Source: Bog-877 sp049518775
GTDB lineage: Bacteria; Chloroflexota; Dormibacteria; Aeolococcales; Bog-877
Direction: 5' to 3'
DNA length: 26,708 nucleotides
Assembly: GCA_049518775.1 (NCBI GenBank)
Contig: JBEKRL010000022.1
Span: forward strand, 1-26,708
Shown: piece by piece, positions 14,894 through 22,703 of the stretch
How positions within the stretch are numbered: the stretch's first letter is position 1
Layout of the letters: the number at the start of each line of letters is the position of its first letter
The notes under the pieces: generated by a model
What the model saw: the letters and a program-made list of their open reading frames with translations, nothing else
The model's database searches: none
What the model was told of the DNA's origin: nothing
Position numbers and translations under genes: made by a program

Positions 14894-15724
14894 TTGAGCG
14901 AGCGGAATCTGCCGGTCGGCGGAGAGAGGGCGCCGGGCCCGGTCGCCGGTCGGCGTCCCGGGGCGTCCCGGTCGGAGGTGGCCAGCTGGATCCGAGCGGC
15001 GGGCTGCGTCTGCGTCCTCACCGGGGCCGGCATCTCGACCGAGTCAGGCATCCCCGACTTCCGCGGGCCGCAGGGGGTCTGGACCAAGGATCCCGCGGCG
15101 GCACGCCGGAGCACGCTCGCCCACTACCTCAGCAGCTCCGCGGTGAGGGCGGACGCGTGGCGCTCGCGGCTGGAGCACCCTGCCCACCGCGCGCAGCCCA
15201 ACCGGGCCCATCTGGCCCTGGCGGAGCTGGAGCGATTTGGTCGGCTGGACACCCTGGTAACCCAGAACATCGACGGCCTCCACCTCCAAGCGGGCAACTC
15301 CCCGCAGCGGGTCGTTGAGATCCACGGCTCCCTCCGCGAAGTGGTGTGCCTCAACTGCGGGGCCCGCCGCCCGATGGCTGAAGCCCTGGAGCGGGTCCGC
15401 CAGGGGGAGGCCGACCCGGCCTGCCGGACCTGTGGGGGCATCTTGAAGTCGGCAGCCATCTCCTTCGGGCAGCCCCTCAGCGCCGAGGACATGGCCCGGG
15501 CCCGGGATGCTGCCCAGCGCTGCGATCTCTTCCTGGCGCTGGGGACCAGGCTCCAGGTCTTCCCGGTTGCCGAGCTACCGGCCCTGGCGCTCCAGTCCGG
15601 GGCCCGGCTGGTGATCGCCAACGCCCAACCCACCGCCTACGACGCCCTGGCCGACGCGGTGTTCCGCGACCCCCTCGGCGAGCTCATCCCCGCACTGGTG
15701 GAGGCCGCAGGGGCTCTTCCCTGA
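14894..15724 (+). CDS. Sir2-family NAD-dependent protein deacylase (sirtuin)
   Basis: 276 aa. Removes acyl groups from lysine using NAD+. GAGIS (44-48) and GIPDFRGP (52-59) bind NAD. QNIDGLH (124-130) and the catalytic His in IHGSL (H144) are present, and the zinc site is C152-x2-C155 and C177-x2-C180. The usual RPNVVWFGE block is changed to LKSAAISFGQPL, so the acyl-lysine channel may differ. The start is assigned to the TTG at 14894 (GAGG just upstream); a GTG at 14978 would remove 28 non-conserved residues. Monocistronic. With the deacetylase gene 2.1 kb further on, the window carries two protein-deacylation enzymes of unrelated folds. Confidence 0.93.
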   Translation: MSERNLPVGGERAPGPVAGRRPGASRSEVASWIRAAGCVCVLTGAGISTESGIPDFRGPQGVWTKDPAAARRSTLAHYLSSSAVRADAWRSRLEHPAHRAQPNRAHLALAELERFGRLDTLVTQNIDGLHLQAGNSPQRVVEIHGSLREVVCLNCGARRPMAEALERVRQGEADPACRTCGGILKSAAISFGQPLSAEDMARARDAAQRCDLFLALGTRLQVFPVAELPALALQSGARLVIANAQPTAYDALADAVFRDPLGELIPALVEAAGALP

Positions 15725-15848
15725 AGGATCAGCGGCGGGCGCACTCCGCGGCCAGCGCCCCGGGTGCCGCACCCAATCCTCTGCGGTCGCCCCGGCCGAG
15801 GCCCTGGGGGAGATCCTCGTTCACGACGGCAGTGCGCGACGGTCATCT

Positions 15849-16643
15849 TCACACTGCCGCGGCCGCCAGATAGTCGACAACGACTTGCCCGTACCCCAGG
15901 GTGAAATCGTGAACTATGACCTCCGAGTACACAACCTCCTGGACAGGGATCTTGGCCAGGAATGAATCGAACGGCGAATCCCCGAATTCCAAGGTCCCCC
16001 TGCCCACCCGCAGATCCTTGATGACATCGGGCTCGATGACCGTGGAGTTGAGTTTCAGAACATCGGGCGGGGCGTCCCGCTGCACCGATGGGATCAACTT
16101 CAAGAAGTAGATGGGGCTCGCCGAGCGCTCGGGGATGGGGTCAACCTGCAGCTGCACCTCAAGGCTCAGCTGGATGATCTTCCTACCGTACCTCGTCACC
16201 TGGGCGCTGATCTTCCCGTCCTCCTCGTCGAAGAGGATTCGGTCGGCATCCTTCTTGGGCCAGCCATAAAGCTCCCGGCCGCCAACGATCGGGTTGGCCT
16301 GGTCCAAGTACAGGACGACCGCGAAGGACCCGGCGGGCCTGCCTGCGCACCTCACCGGCACGAGCAGCCCTGCTTCGTTGTAGGGCAGATCCCAGTCGAC
16401 GAATTGGAAATGGCCGATGTACAGCACAGATGGCTGATGGGGATCCACCTCCAGCGGAGCCGGGACCAATTCCTCCAAGGCCTTGGGATCGGTCCTGAAC
16501 AGGATGTTCACGGCCTGGCAGTCCTGGTAGCGATAGGGTGGCCGGTCGCTGATCGGCGATACCACCGGCATGGTGAACGCGCCTGCCAGGTCGAAGGGGG
16601 CGACTCTCTCCCACGGCGTTCCTGCGCTGACGACCGGGCTCAT
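15849..16643 (-). CDS. Acetoacetate decarboxylase-family protein
   Basis: 264 aa. ADC-fold enzyme; the classical reaction is acetoacetate to acetone plus CO2 via a Schiff base. GRELYGWPKKDAD contains the paired lysines (K130-K131) expected for the nucleophile and its pKa-lowering neighbour. Blocks such as VNILFRTDPKALEELVPAPL and FAVVLYLDQANPIVGG fit the family. The ATG at 16643 has a strong ribosome site (GGGAGGAG). Base and codon use are visibly less GC-biased than in neighbours (many A/T third positions), which suggests more recent acquisition. ADC-like proteins also include non-decarboxylating aldolase/dehydratase-type enzymes, so the substrate is open. It converges with the sirtuin gene. 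Confidence 0.85.
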   Translation of the reverse strand: MSPVVSAGTPWERVAPFDLAGAFTMPVVSPISDRPPYRYQDCQAVNILFRTDPKALEELVPAPLEVDPHQPSVLYIGHFQFVDWDLPYNEAGLLVPVRCAGRPAGSFAVVLYLDQANPIVGGRELYGWPKKDADRILFDEEDGKISAQVTRYGRKIIQLSLEVQLQVDPIPERSASPIYFLKLIPSVQRDAPPDVLKLNSTVIEPDVIKDLRVGRGTLEFGDSPFDSFLAKIPVQEVVYSEVIVHDFTLGYGQVVVDYLAAAAV

Positions 16644-17007
16644 GGCTCCTCCCGTGGCTTGAGTTGATGGTGTCCTGAGCTTCGCAGTCGCGGCCGGGCC
16701 CAGGCAACTGGTGAACGAAGAGCCCCCGGGACATCGCTGCCCATCGACCGGGCCGTGTCAGCCAGGGCGCAGCCACGGTGGGGGTCGGTGAGGATGGTGA
16801 TGGTCAGTTCGAGGCCGTGGCGGGGTCGACCAATCGCTCCCCAGCTCACCGGCTTCGAGCCAGGCCCCCTGGTGGCGCCCACTCCGAGCTCCGCCCGGCC
16901 TCACGCCCCTGCGAGCAGCGGGCGCCGGGCGCTGGCCCCCTGACCGATTGGCGATCTCGACGACGGGGCATGGTGGGGACCAGACCGGCGCGGTCGAGCG
17001 GCGTGCC
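16644..17007. other. Intergenic stretch with no recognised gene
   Basis: 364 bp between the start of the ADC-like gene and the end of the deacetylase gene. Short open frames on both strands (up to 80 aa) are Arg/Pro/Ser-rich and show no family motif. The first 15 bp hold the ribosome site of the ADC-like gene. No promoter, repeat or hairpin stands out. Its length is unusual in an otherwise packed window, so it may be gene debris. Confidence 0.4.
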
Positions 17008-18006
17008 TCAGGTCCCAAGTGATGTCGCCGGGGAGCTGGGTGAGGACGGCGCACCGGCCAGGCTGAGGGCGCAGAGCCGGACCGCCTCCGGCATCTGCTC
17101 CAAGTCGTAGCCGCCCTCGAGCAGCCACACCATGGGGGCGGCTCCAAGCTCCGCAGCCACGTCGGCCAGCACCACCGCGGCGGAGCCGTAGGCGGCGGGA
17201 TCCAGGGCCAGCTGAGCGAGGGGGTCGGTGCCGAGGGCGTCGAAGCCGGCACTCACCAGGATCAGCTGGGGCCGGTGCCGGCGCAGGGCTGGCAGGACCT
17301 GCTCCCGGAGCGCTGCCAACCAGGGCTCTGGGCCCGTGCCCGGAGGCAGTGGCACGTTGACGGTGGTCCCGCTTCCCCTACCCTCTCCCCGCTCCTCCGC
17401 ACGCCCGGAGCCGGGGTAGAGGGGGAACTGGTGCAGGGAGCAGTAGAGGACGTCCCCGTCGTCGTAGAAGACCTCCTGGGTGCCGTTGCCGTGGTGGACG
17501 TCCAGGTCGACAACCGCCACCCGCTCCAGCCCATGAGCCCGTTGGGCCTGGCGGACGGCGATGGCCGCGTTGTTGAAGAGGCAGAATCCCATGGCCCGCT
17601 CGGGAGTGGCGTGATGCCCGGGTGGACGCACCAGGGCGAAGGCAGGCCGCGCCGGGCAGGTCAGCGCCAGCCGGACAGCCTCCAGGGAGGCTCCCACCGC
17701 GCCCAGGGCGACCCGGTAGGAGGAGGCGACGCAGTAGGTGTCGGAGTCGATCCAGCCACCGCCCCTTCGGCAGAGCTCCCTTATCCGCTCCAGGTGCCGG
17801 GGCCGGTGGACCAGGAGCAGGTGCTCGTCCTCGGCGGGTAGGGCGGTCCCCCAGCACTCCGGGCCCAGCTGGGGCTCGCCCCGCAGGCGGGACGTGATCG
17901 CGGTCAGCCGGGCCGCGGACTCCGGGTGCCCCCAGCTGTCGTGGGCGAGGAAGAGGTCGTCGTAGAGGAGCGCTACCGGGCCTGTCGGGGCCGGGGACAG
18001 CCCCAA
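17008..18006 (-). CDS. Histone deacetylase superfamily protein (AcuC/HDAC type)
   Basis: 332 aa zinc-dependent deacetylase. RPPGHHAT has the catalytic His pair H131-H132. The zinc ligands are D169 and H171 (DLDVHHGNGTQ) and D256 (SAGFDALGTDP), and the transition-state Tyr is Y300 (LLEGGYD). YPGSG (197-201) is also conserved. It starts with TTG at 18006, directly after the TAA stop of the upstream DUF74 gene (no gap). Last gene of a four-gene operon. Bacterial members deacetylate acetyl-CoA synthetase, polyamines or unknown substrates; the operon partners do not settle which. All key residues are intact. Confidence 0.93.
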   Translation of the reverse strand: MGLSPAPTGPVALLYDDLFLAHDSWGHPESAARLTAITSRLRGEPQLGPECWGTALPAEDEHLLLVHRPRHLERIRELCRRGGGWIDSDTYCVASSYRVALGAVGASLEAVRLALTCPARPAFALVRPPGHHATPERAMGFCLFNNAAIAVRQAQRAHGLERVAVVDLDVHHGNGTQEVFYDDGDVLYCSLHQFPLYPGSGRAEERGEGRGSGTTVNVPLPPGTGPEPWLAALREQVLPALRRHRPQLILVSAGFDALGTDPLAQLALDPAAYGSAAVVLADVAAELGAAPMVWLLEGGYDLEQMPEAVRLCALSLAGAPSSPSSPATSLGT

Positions 18007-18825
18007 TTACTGGTCCAGAGAGAGGACCAGCTGCGGGGCTGCGATCCGGTGGTCCGCCTTGGTCGGCTTGACCGCGGTGCCGACGGCGAAGAACTCGATC
18101 ACGTGGCTGCCCCAGCCGTGGTTGTTCTCGTGGATCTGGGCCCCCACTATCCCCTCGGCCTGAACCTGCTGAGCCTCGGTCTGCATCCTCTCCATGGCCA
18201 GCTCCCGGGCGTCGTAGAGGGCCTGGGTGAAGTTCGGCATCTCCTGGTTCTGACCCACGCGACGCATCCACTGGCCCAGCCCCTGGTGGGCAACGTGGTA
18301 GACGCAGCAGCCCATCACCAGCGCCAACGGCGCGTAGCCGGCCTGCAGCAGGGTCCAGAAATCCTGGCCAGAGAGGTCGGAGGTGAAGGGCTTGCCCAGG
18401 GGGGTGCGCATGGTCCCCTGCTGGCTGCGCACGGCGGTGCCCACCGCCATGAACTCGGCCAGCCCCTGACCCCACTCGTAGCGATTGATGTCCAGCCGCA
18501 CCCCCACGATCCCGTCCGCCCCCAGGGCGTCCGCCTCCTCCTCCATCCGGCTCATGGCCAGCTCGCGGGCCTGGTACATGGCCTGGCTCAAGAGCTGGAG
18601 CTCCTGGTTCTGGCGGTAGTTGGCCAACTGGACCCCGATGTGGTAGATCGAGCTGCCCACCACCAGCCCCACCGGGTCGAAGCCGGCCTCCTTGACCAGG
18701 AGGAACTCGGAGATCGAGAGGTCGCTGGTGAACAGCCCGCGATGGCCTTCCCCTCCCCGCATCTCGCGCAGGCGGCGGATCGCGTCCTCGGGCAGGTCAG
18801 ACGGGGGGTTGGGCTGGTCCGTCAT
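18007..18825 (-). CDS. Tandem YbjQ/UPF0145 (DUF74) protein, shorter paralogue
   Basis: 272 aa made of two YbjQ-like modules (about 32-132 and 147-252). Each has a leading block (LFTSDLSISEFLLVKEAGFD / PFTSDLSGQDFWTLLQAGYA) and ends in a Gly-Val/Glu-Phe block (ADGIVGVRLDINRYEWGQG...EFMAVGTAV / AEGIVGAQIHENNHGWG...EFFAVGTAV). Ordinary YbjQ proteins are single-domain, about 105 aa, annotated as putative heavy-metal binding. Here CC (173-174) in the second module is the only cysteine pair, so metal binding is not obvious. The ATG at 18825 has a GGAGAAG ribosome site and overlaps the upstream paralogue by 29 bp. Function unknown. Confidence 0.85.
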   Translation of the reverse strand: MTDQPNPPSDLPEDAIRRLREMRGGEGHRGLFTSDLSISEFLLVKEAGFDPVGLVVGSSIYHIGVQLANYRQNQELQLLSQAMYQARELAMSRMEEEADALGADGIVGVRLDINRYEWGQGLAEFMAVGTAVRSQQGTMRTPLGKPFTSDLSGQDFWTLLQAGYAPLALVMGCCVYHVAHQGLGQWMRRVGQNQEMPNFTQALYDARELAMERMQTEAQQVQAEGIVGAQIHENNHGWGSHVIEFFAVGTAVKPTKADHRIAAPQLVLSLDQ

Positions 18826-19792
18826 CGGAACTTCTCCTATCGTTTAGCGGCACCACCATGGTGGGGCGCGGGATGGCCTCCGGACGCGCCTGGGGCACCA
18901 CCGCGGTCCCCAGTATCACCCACTCCACGATCCGGCCCAGGACTGACTCGGAGCCGGTCGGGTACTCGACGATCTTGGAACTGAAGCTCACCCCCACGAC
19001 ACCTGAGGCGCCAGCCTCCCGGGCATCCAGGCCGAGCCGCTGCTGGGCGAGCGTCTGAGCCTGGTGCATGGCCCGGCTGAAGGGAGTCACCTCGGTGTTG
19101 GCCCAGGCGTTGTAGCCGCCCATGCGCATGCCGAAGAGGGCTACCGCCTGCTGGGCACTGGCCCCCATAACGAGTTGCACCGGGAAATGGCCGGTACTGA
19201 GGAGCCGGGCCATGTCCTGCCCGGAAAGGGTGGAGGTGAAGGGTTCTGGCGGTGGAGCGGATCCAGTTCGGCGCACCGCGGTCCCCAGGACTGTGAACTC
19301 AGACATCCCCTGCGCCCAGTCCCAGTGCTGGATGGTGAGCCGCACCCCGACCACTCCGTCCGCCCTGAGTCCTTTGGCCTCCAGCACTAGCCGGCGCACC
19401 GCCCTGGCCCTGGCCTCGAACAGGGCAGCGGTCAGGGGCCGGTTCTCCTCGGGCTCTATCGCCCCCCATCCGTACATGCCCCCCAGGCCCAGCCCCATCC
19501 CCCCAAACCCCGCGCCCAAGCCGGTGTTGATCCAGCTCATCTGGTACAGGGAGCTGCCCAGCACCTGGGCCACCGGCTCGTAGCCGATCCCCCGGAGAGC
19601 GGCCAGTTCGTCAACCGAGAGGTCCGAGGTCCAGACCCCGCCCTCCGCCGCTTGACGGCGAATCCTCTCCTCGGCCTCGAGCGGGATTCCCCCCGCCTCC
19701 ACCAGTTCGCGGCTCTGTTCGGCGCGCTGGAGGCGGAGCGCCTGCTGCTCGGGCGACTCGCCCTGGGTCCCGCCGCCGCCCAGGAGGCGCAT
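18797..19792 (-). CDS. Tandem YbjQ/UPF0145 (DUF74) protein, longer paralogue
   Basis: 331 aa. A charged N-terminal helix-prone region (10-52, Gln/Glu/Arg-rich) is followed by two YbjQ-like modules (about 54-173 and 185-298), with the blocks WTSDLSVDELAALRGIGYEP, ADGVVGVRLTIQHWDWAQG and FTSTLSGQDMARLL. Module 1 carries a Gly/Met-rich loop (91-110). The frame is open 29 residues further upstream, but the ATG at 19792 is chosen because it shares its A with the TGA of the preceding gene (TGATG). Paralogue of the next gene. Function unknown. Confidence 0.83.
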   Translation of the reverse strand: MRLLGGGGTQGESPEQQALRLQRAEQSRELVEAGGIPLEAEERIRRQAAEGGVWTSDLSVDELAALRGIGYEPVAQVLGSSLYQMSWINTGLGAGFGGMGLGLGGMYGWGAIEPEENRPLTAALFEARARAVRRLVLEAKGLRADGVVGVRLTIQHWDWAQGMSEFTVLGTAVRRTGSAPPPEPFTSTLSGQDMARLLSTGHFPVQLVMGASAQQAVALFGMRMGGYNAWANTEVTPFSRAMHQAQTLAQQRLGLDAREAGASGVVGVSFSSKIVEYPTGSESVLGRIVEWVILGTAVVPQARPEAIPRPTMVVPLNDRRSSDDGPAQPPV

Positions 19793-20193
19793 CAGGCCAG
19801 CAACCTTTGCAGCGCCGACCGCGCCTGGGCGCTGGCCTGAGCCTCCGCGGAAAGAGCTCGGGCCAGCTCCAGCAGCCATTGCTCCAAGGTCAGCCGCTCG
19901 GTCTTGAGCGCGATCCCTCGCACCACGCGGGTACGCTGGCCGACCACGTCGCCACGGTAGCGATCCAGCTCGAAGCGCAGCTCGCCCAGCTCCACGCTCA
20001 CCCGCCGCACCTGGCGGTTCCGGCGCAGCCGACCCCCCTCCCGCTGCACTCGGGTGCGCCCTGGGAGCGCCGCCTCGAACTTGTCCGCCACCACTTCCAG
20101 GAACGTGGTGAGGTCGCGGGAGTCGGCCTGGAGTGCGGCCGCGAGCCGGTCGAAGTCCTCGTCGGACCCCTCGAGCGAAACCAGTTCATCCAT
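19792..20193 (-). CDS. Small protein of unknown function, first gene of the DUF74-deacetylase operon
   Basis: 133 aa, not recognised. It is predicted soluble and mostly helical at both ends, with an acidic N-terminus (DELVSLEGSDEDFDRL), a basic middle (about residues 45-65, rich in Arg) and an Ala/Gln-rich C-terminal helix. No cysteines and no membrane segment. The ATG at 20193 is chosen over an in-frame start 28 codons upstream because that extension would cover the promoter. A TATATT -10 lies 13 nt upstream. Coupled by TGATG to the DUF74 gene, so it probably works with those proteins. Confidence 0.7.
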   Translation of the reverse strand: MDELVSLEGSDEDFDRLAAALQADSRDLTTFLEVVADKFEAALPGRTRVQREGGRLRRNRQVRRVSVELGELRFELDRYRGDVVGQRTRVVRGIALKTERLTLEQWLLELARALSAEAQASAQARSALQRLLA

Positions 20194-20205
20194 GACCTTG
20201 ATGGC

Positions 20206-20263
20206 GAATATAGCGGCAGCACCGGGGCGGTGATCGTAACGGCGGTTGCCGGAGGCTATATTC
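20206..20263. promoter_or_regulatory. Divergent promoter pair formed by a 9-bp inverted repeat
   Basis: GAATATAGC (20206-20214) and GCTATATTC (20255-20263) are perfect inverted copies 40 bp apart. Each contains TATATT, the likely -10, pointing outward. On the plus strand it is 8 nt from the MFS ATG (20271), implying a leaderless mRNA. On the minus strand it is 13 nt from the ATG at 20193, giving a leader of about 6 nt. The G/C-CTATATTC context is an AT-rich island in GC-rich DNA. No convincing -35 boxes were found between the two. Confidence 0.55.
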
Positions 20264-20270
20264 CAGGCGC

Positions 20271-21770
20271 ATGCCACCGGACCCAGCGCTCCCGGGACAG
20301 CCCCCGATCCCGCCTCCGGCGGGTTGGCGCCGGGCCCTGGTCGAGCCCCGGCGACCGGTTTGGCTGCGCACCCATCCTCAGGCCCACTGGTTCGTGGTGG
20401 GCACGGTCTGCATCGGAGCCCTGATGGGCCAGCTCGACGCCACCATCGTCCTCACCGCCTTCCCCACGCTCCAGCGTGACCTCCACAGCAATCTCGGCGG
20501 GGTGGAGTGGGTCTCCCTCGCCTACCTGCTGGCCCTGGTCGGATTGGTGACGGCACTGGGGCACCTGGCGGACATGGTGGGACGAAAGCTCCTCTACATC
20601 TACGGTTTCGCGCTCTTCATCGTGGCCACCGGCCTCTGCGGGGTGGCTCCCAACCTGGCCGCCCTGATCGTCTTCCGGGCCCTCCAGGGGGTGGGAGCGG
20701 CGATGCTCCAGGCCAACAGCGTCGCCCTGATCGTCCAGGCCATGCCCCGCCATGCCCTGGGCCGGGGCATCGGCATCCAGGGGACCTTCCAGGCGCTGGG
20801 GCTAGCGGTGGGACCGGCCCTGGGAGGGCTGCTGCTGGCCGCCGGAGGCTGGCGCCTCATCTTCTTCGTAAACATCCCCTTCGGGCTGGTGGGGATCGCC
20901 CTGGCCTGGTTCTTCCTCCCCCGCAGCCGCGACCTATTGCCGCGCCAGCCGGTGGACTGGCTGGGCATGGCCCTCTTCCTGGCCGCCGCCGCCGGGGTTC
21001 TGGTGGGGCTCGCCTTTGGCGATGAGGCCGGATGGGGCTCACCTCAGATCGTCGCCACGCTGGCCGGAGCCGCCGTCTGCCTGGGGGCTCTTCTGTGGTG
21101 GGAGCGGAGGAGCCCGGCCCCGATGCTGGCTCTCGGGCTCTTTCGCAACCGGGCGCTGGCGGTCGGGGTGGGCGGCGGGCTGCTGGCTTCGACCCTGCTG
21201 TTCGGGATCCTATTCGCCGCCACCTACTACCTCCAGGGAGCGGCTCACCTGGGCCTGGCCCGCTCCGGGCTTGAGCTCATGGTCCTCCCCGTGGCCCTGG
21301 GCCTGGCGGCTCCGGTCGCGGGCAGGATGGCGGACCGGCTGGGAGCGCGTCCGCTCACCGTGGGGGGGATGACGCTAGTGGCGGCGGCGATGCTGGCCGT
21401 GACGCTGGCGCGCCCGGGCGGCTTCGGACTCGGGCTCGAGCTGGCGGTCGCCGGAGTCGGTTTGGGCGCCTTCACGCCGCCCAACAGCGCCTCGATCATG
21501 GCCTCGGTCCCCCGCACCAGGTCCGGCATGGCCAGCGGGATCCTCAACACCACCCGCGGCCTCGGTACCTCGCTCGGGGTCGCCCTGACCGGAGTTGTCT
21601 TCGGGCTGGCGGCGGGGACCGCCGCGGCCCATGCCTCCAGCCCGAGCCTGGTGACCCGGGGTTTCTCGGCAGCCAGCCTGTTTCTGCTGGCGGTGGCCCT
21701 CCTGGCAGCGCTGCTCGCGCTCCTCGCCGGCCCCAGGCCGGTCAACCTCGACCGGGTGCCGAACGTCTAG
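20271..21770 (+). CDS. MFS drug/proton antiporter, DHA2 (EmrB/QacA) family
   Basis: 499 aa inner-membrane exporter with about 14 hydrophobic helices. The first helix region contains MGQLDATIVLTAFPTLQRDL (D1-type motif of 14-TMS transporters). Motif A is GHLADMVGRKLL. ALQGVGAAMLQANSVALI and AVGPALGGLLLAAGGWR form the motif B/C region, followed by FFVNIPFGLVG. The N-terminal 40 residues are Pro/Arg-rich and cytoplasmic. The ATG at 20271 directly follows a -10 element. Substrate unknown; the family exports hydrophobic cations and drugs. Divergent from the DUF74 operon, with which it probably shares promoter control. Confidence 0.93.
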   Translation: MPPDPALPGQPPIPPPAGWRRALVEPRRPVWLRTHPQAHWFVVGTVCIGALMGQLDATIVLTAFPTLQRDLHSNLGGVEWVSLAYLLALVGLVTALGHLADMVGRKLLYIYGFALFIVATGLCGVAPNLAALIVFRALQGVGAAMLQANSVALIVQAMPRHALGRGIGIQGTFQALGLAVGPALGGLLLAAGGWRLIFFVNIPFGLVGIALAWFFLPRSRDLLPRQPVDWLGMALFLAAAAGVLVGLAFGDEAGWGSPQIVATLAGAAVCLGALLWWERRSPAPMLALGLFRNRALAVGVGGGLLASTLLFGILFAATYYLQGAAHLGLARSGLELMVLPVALGLAAPVAGRMADRLGARPLTVGGMTLVAAAMLAVTLARPGGFGLGLELAVAGVGLGAFTPPNSASIMASVPRTRSGMASGILNTTRGLGTSLGVALTGVVFGLAAGTAAAHASSPSLVTRGFSAASLFLLAVALLAALLALLAGPRPVNLDRVPNV

Positions 21771-21830
21771 GCAGAACTCCCGGAGCTCTGAGATGAGCGG
21801 CGACTCCGGTCGGTCTGGCAGCATGGGGCG

Positions 21831-22703
21831 GTGATTGCACCCCGACCGACCCTGAGCTCGGAGCGTCGCGGGTCCTGGGTCACCGCCGCGGTGGCAGTGC
21901 TGCTGCTGGCGGCCCTGATGGCGGTCCGGCCGCAGTTGCTCTCGCTGGCCGCATCTCGGTACCGAATCGGGGTGCAGCTGGGGATCCTCCTGCTGGCGGT
22001 GATCTTTGGGGGGATCGCGATCCGCTCCCTAGTGGCGCGCATCTTCTACCGACTCGGTGGCACCGGACTCACCGGCTGGCGCCCGGTCGTCACCTGGTGC
22101 CTCTACATCATCCTGGGGTTGGGGGTGCTCTCGGCCATCAACATCGACCTCGGGGGGCTCCTGGCGGCGGGCGCGGTGCTGGGGGTGGTGGTGGGGGTGG
22201 CGGCCCAGACTTCCCTGGCCAGCGTCTTCGCCGGCATCGTCCTGCTGATGGCCCGGCCCTTCAGCGTCGGCAACTGGGTCCACGTGCGCACCTACCTCTT
22301 CGGCGGCTACGATTACTCCGGGGTGGTCACCCAGATCGGGGTGGTCTACACGACATTGGACGTGGGCGGGCGGATGGTCCGGATCCCCAACAGCGCCGCC
22401 CTAGCCTCGGGGCTGACCATCACCCAGGTCCCCATCCAGCTCGACATGGAGCTGATGCTGACGCCCCAGGTCTCGCTCATCCAGCTGCACCGCGAGCTGA
22501 CCCAGGCGCTCGAGCTGGGACCGGACGAGAACGTGATGGTGCGCCCGATCCGGCTCACCACCGAGGGGGACGGGCTGCTCACCTGCCAGCTTCAGGTGCG
22601 CTCCCACCGCCCCCTCGACATAGCGACGGTGAACCAGGCGATCATGGCCAGCTCAGAGATCTCCGCTGGGGACGGGGCCGCCCCCACCGGGAAGGCAACT
22701 TGA
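21831..22703 (+). CDS. MscS-family mechanosensitive ion channel
   Basis: 290 aa. Three hydrophobic segments (about 16-34, 46-64 and 85-103) precede the pore-lining helix region LLAAGAVLGVVVGVAAQTSL, which has the Gly/Ala packing typical of MscS TM3. The beta domain then follows with ARPFSVGNWVHV, GVVTQIGVVYTTLD and VRIPNSAAL. The C-terminal domain is short. It opens under membrane tension to release solutes. GTG start at 21831, 60 bp after the MFS stop. It overlaps the MBL gene by TTGA, so channel, hydrolase and aldehyde dehydrogenase appear to be co-translated. Confidence 0.92.
   Translation: MIAPRPTLSSERRGSWVTAAVAVLLLAALMAVRPQLLSLAASRYRIGVQLGILLLAVIFGGIAIRSLVARIFYRLGGTGLTGWRPVVTWCLYIILGLGVLSAINIDLGGLLAAGAVLGVVVGVAAQTSLASVFAGIVLLMARPFSVGNWVHVRTYLFGGYDYSGVVTQIGVVYTTLDVGGRMVRIPNSAALASGLTITQVPIQLDMELMLTPQVSLIQLHRELTQALELGPDENVMVRPIRLTTEGDGLLTCQLQVRSHRPLDIATVNQAIMASSEISAGDGAAPTGKAT

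Noticed and set aside
16640..16882. 80-codon minus frame upstream of the ADC-like gene, considered as a transposase remnant
   Set aside because: No transposase signature could be identified and its composition is that of random GC-rich DNA.
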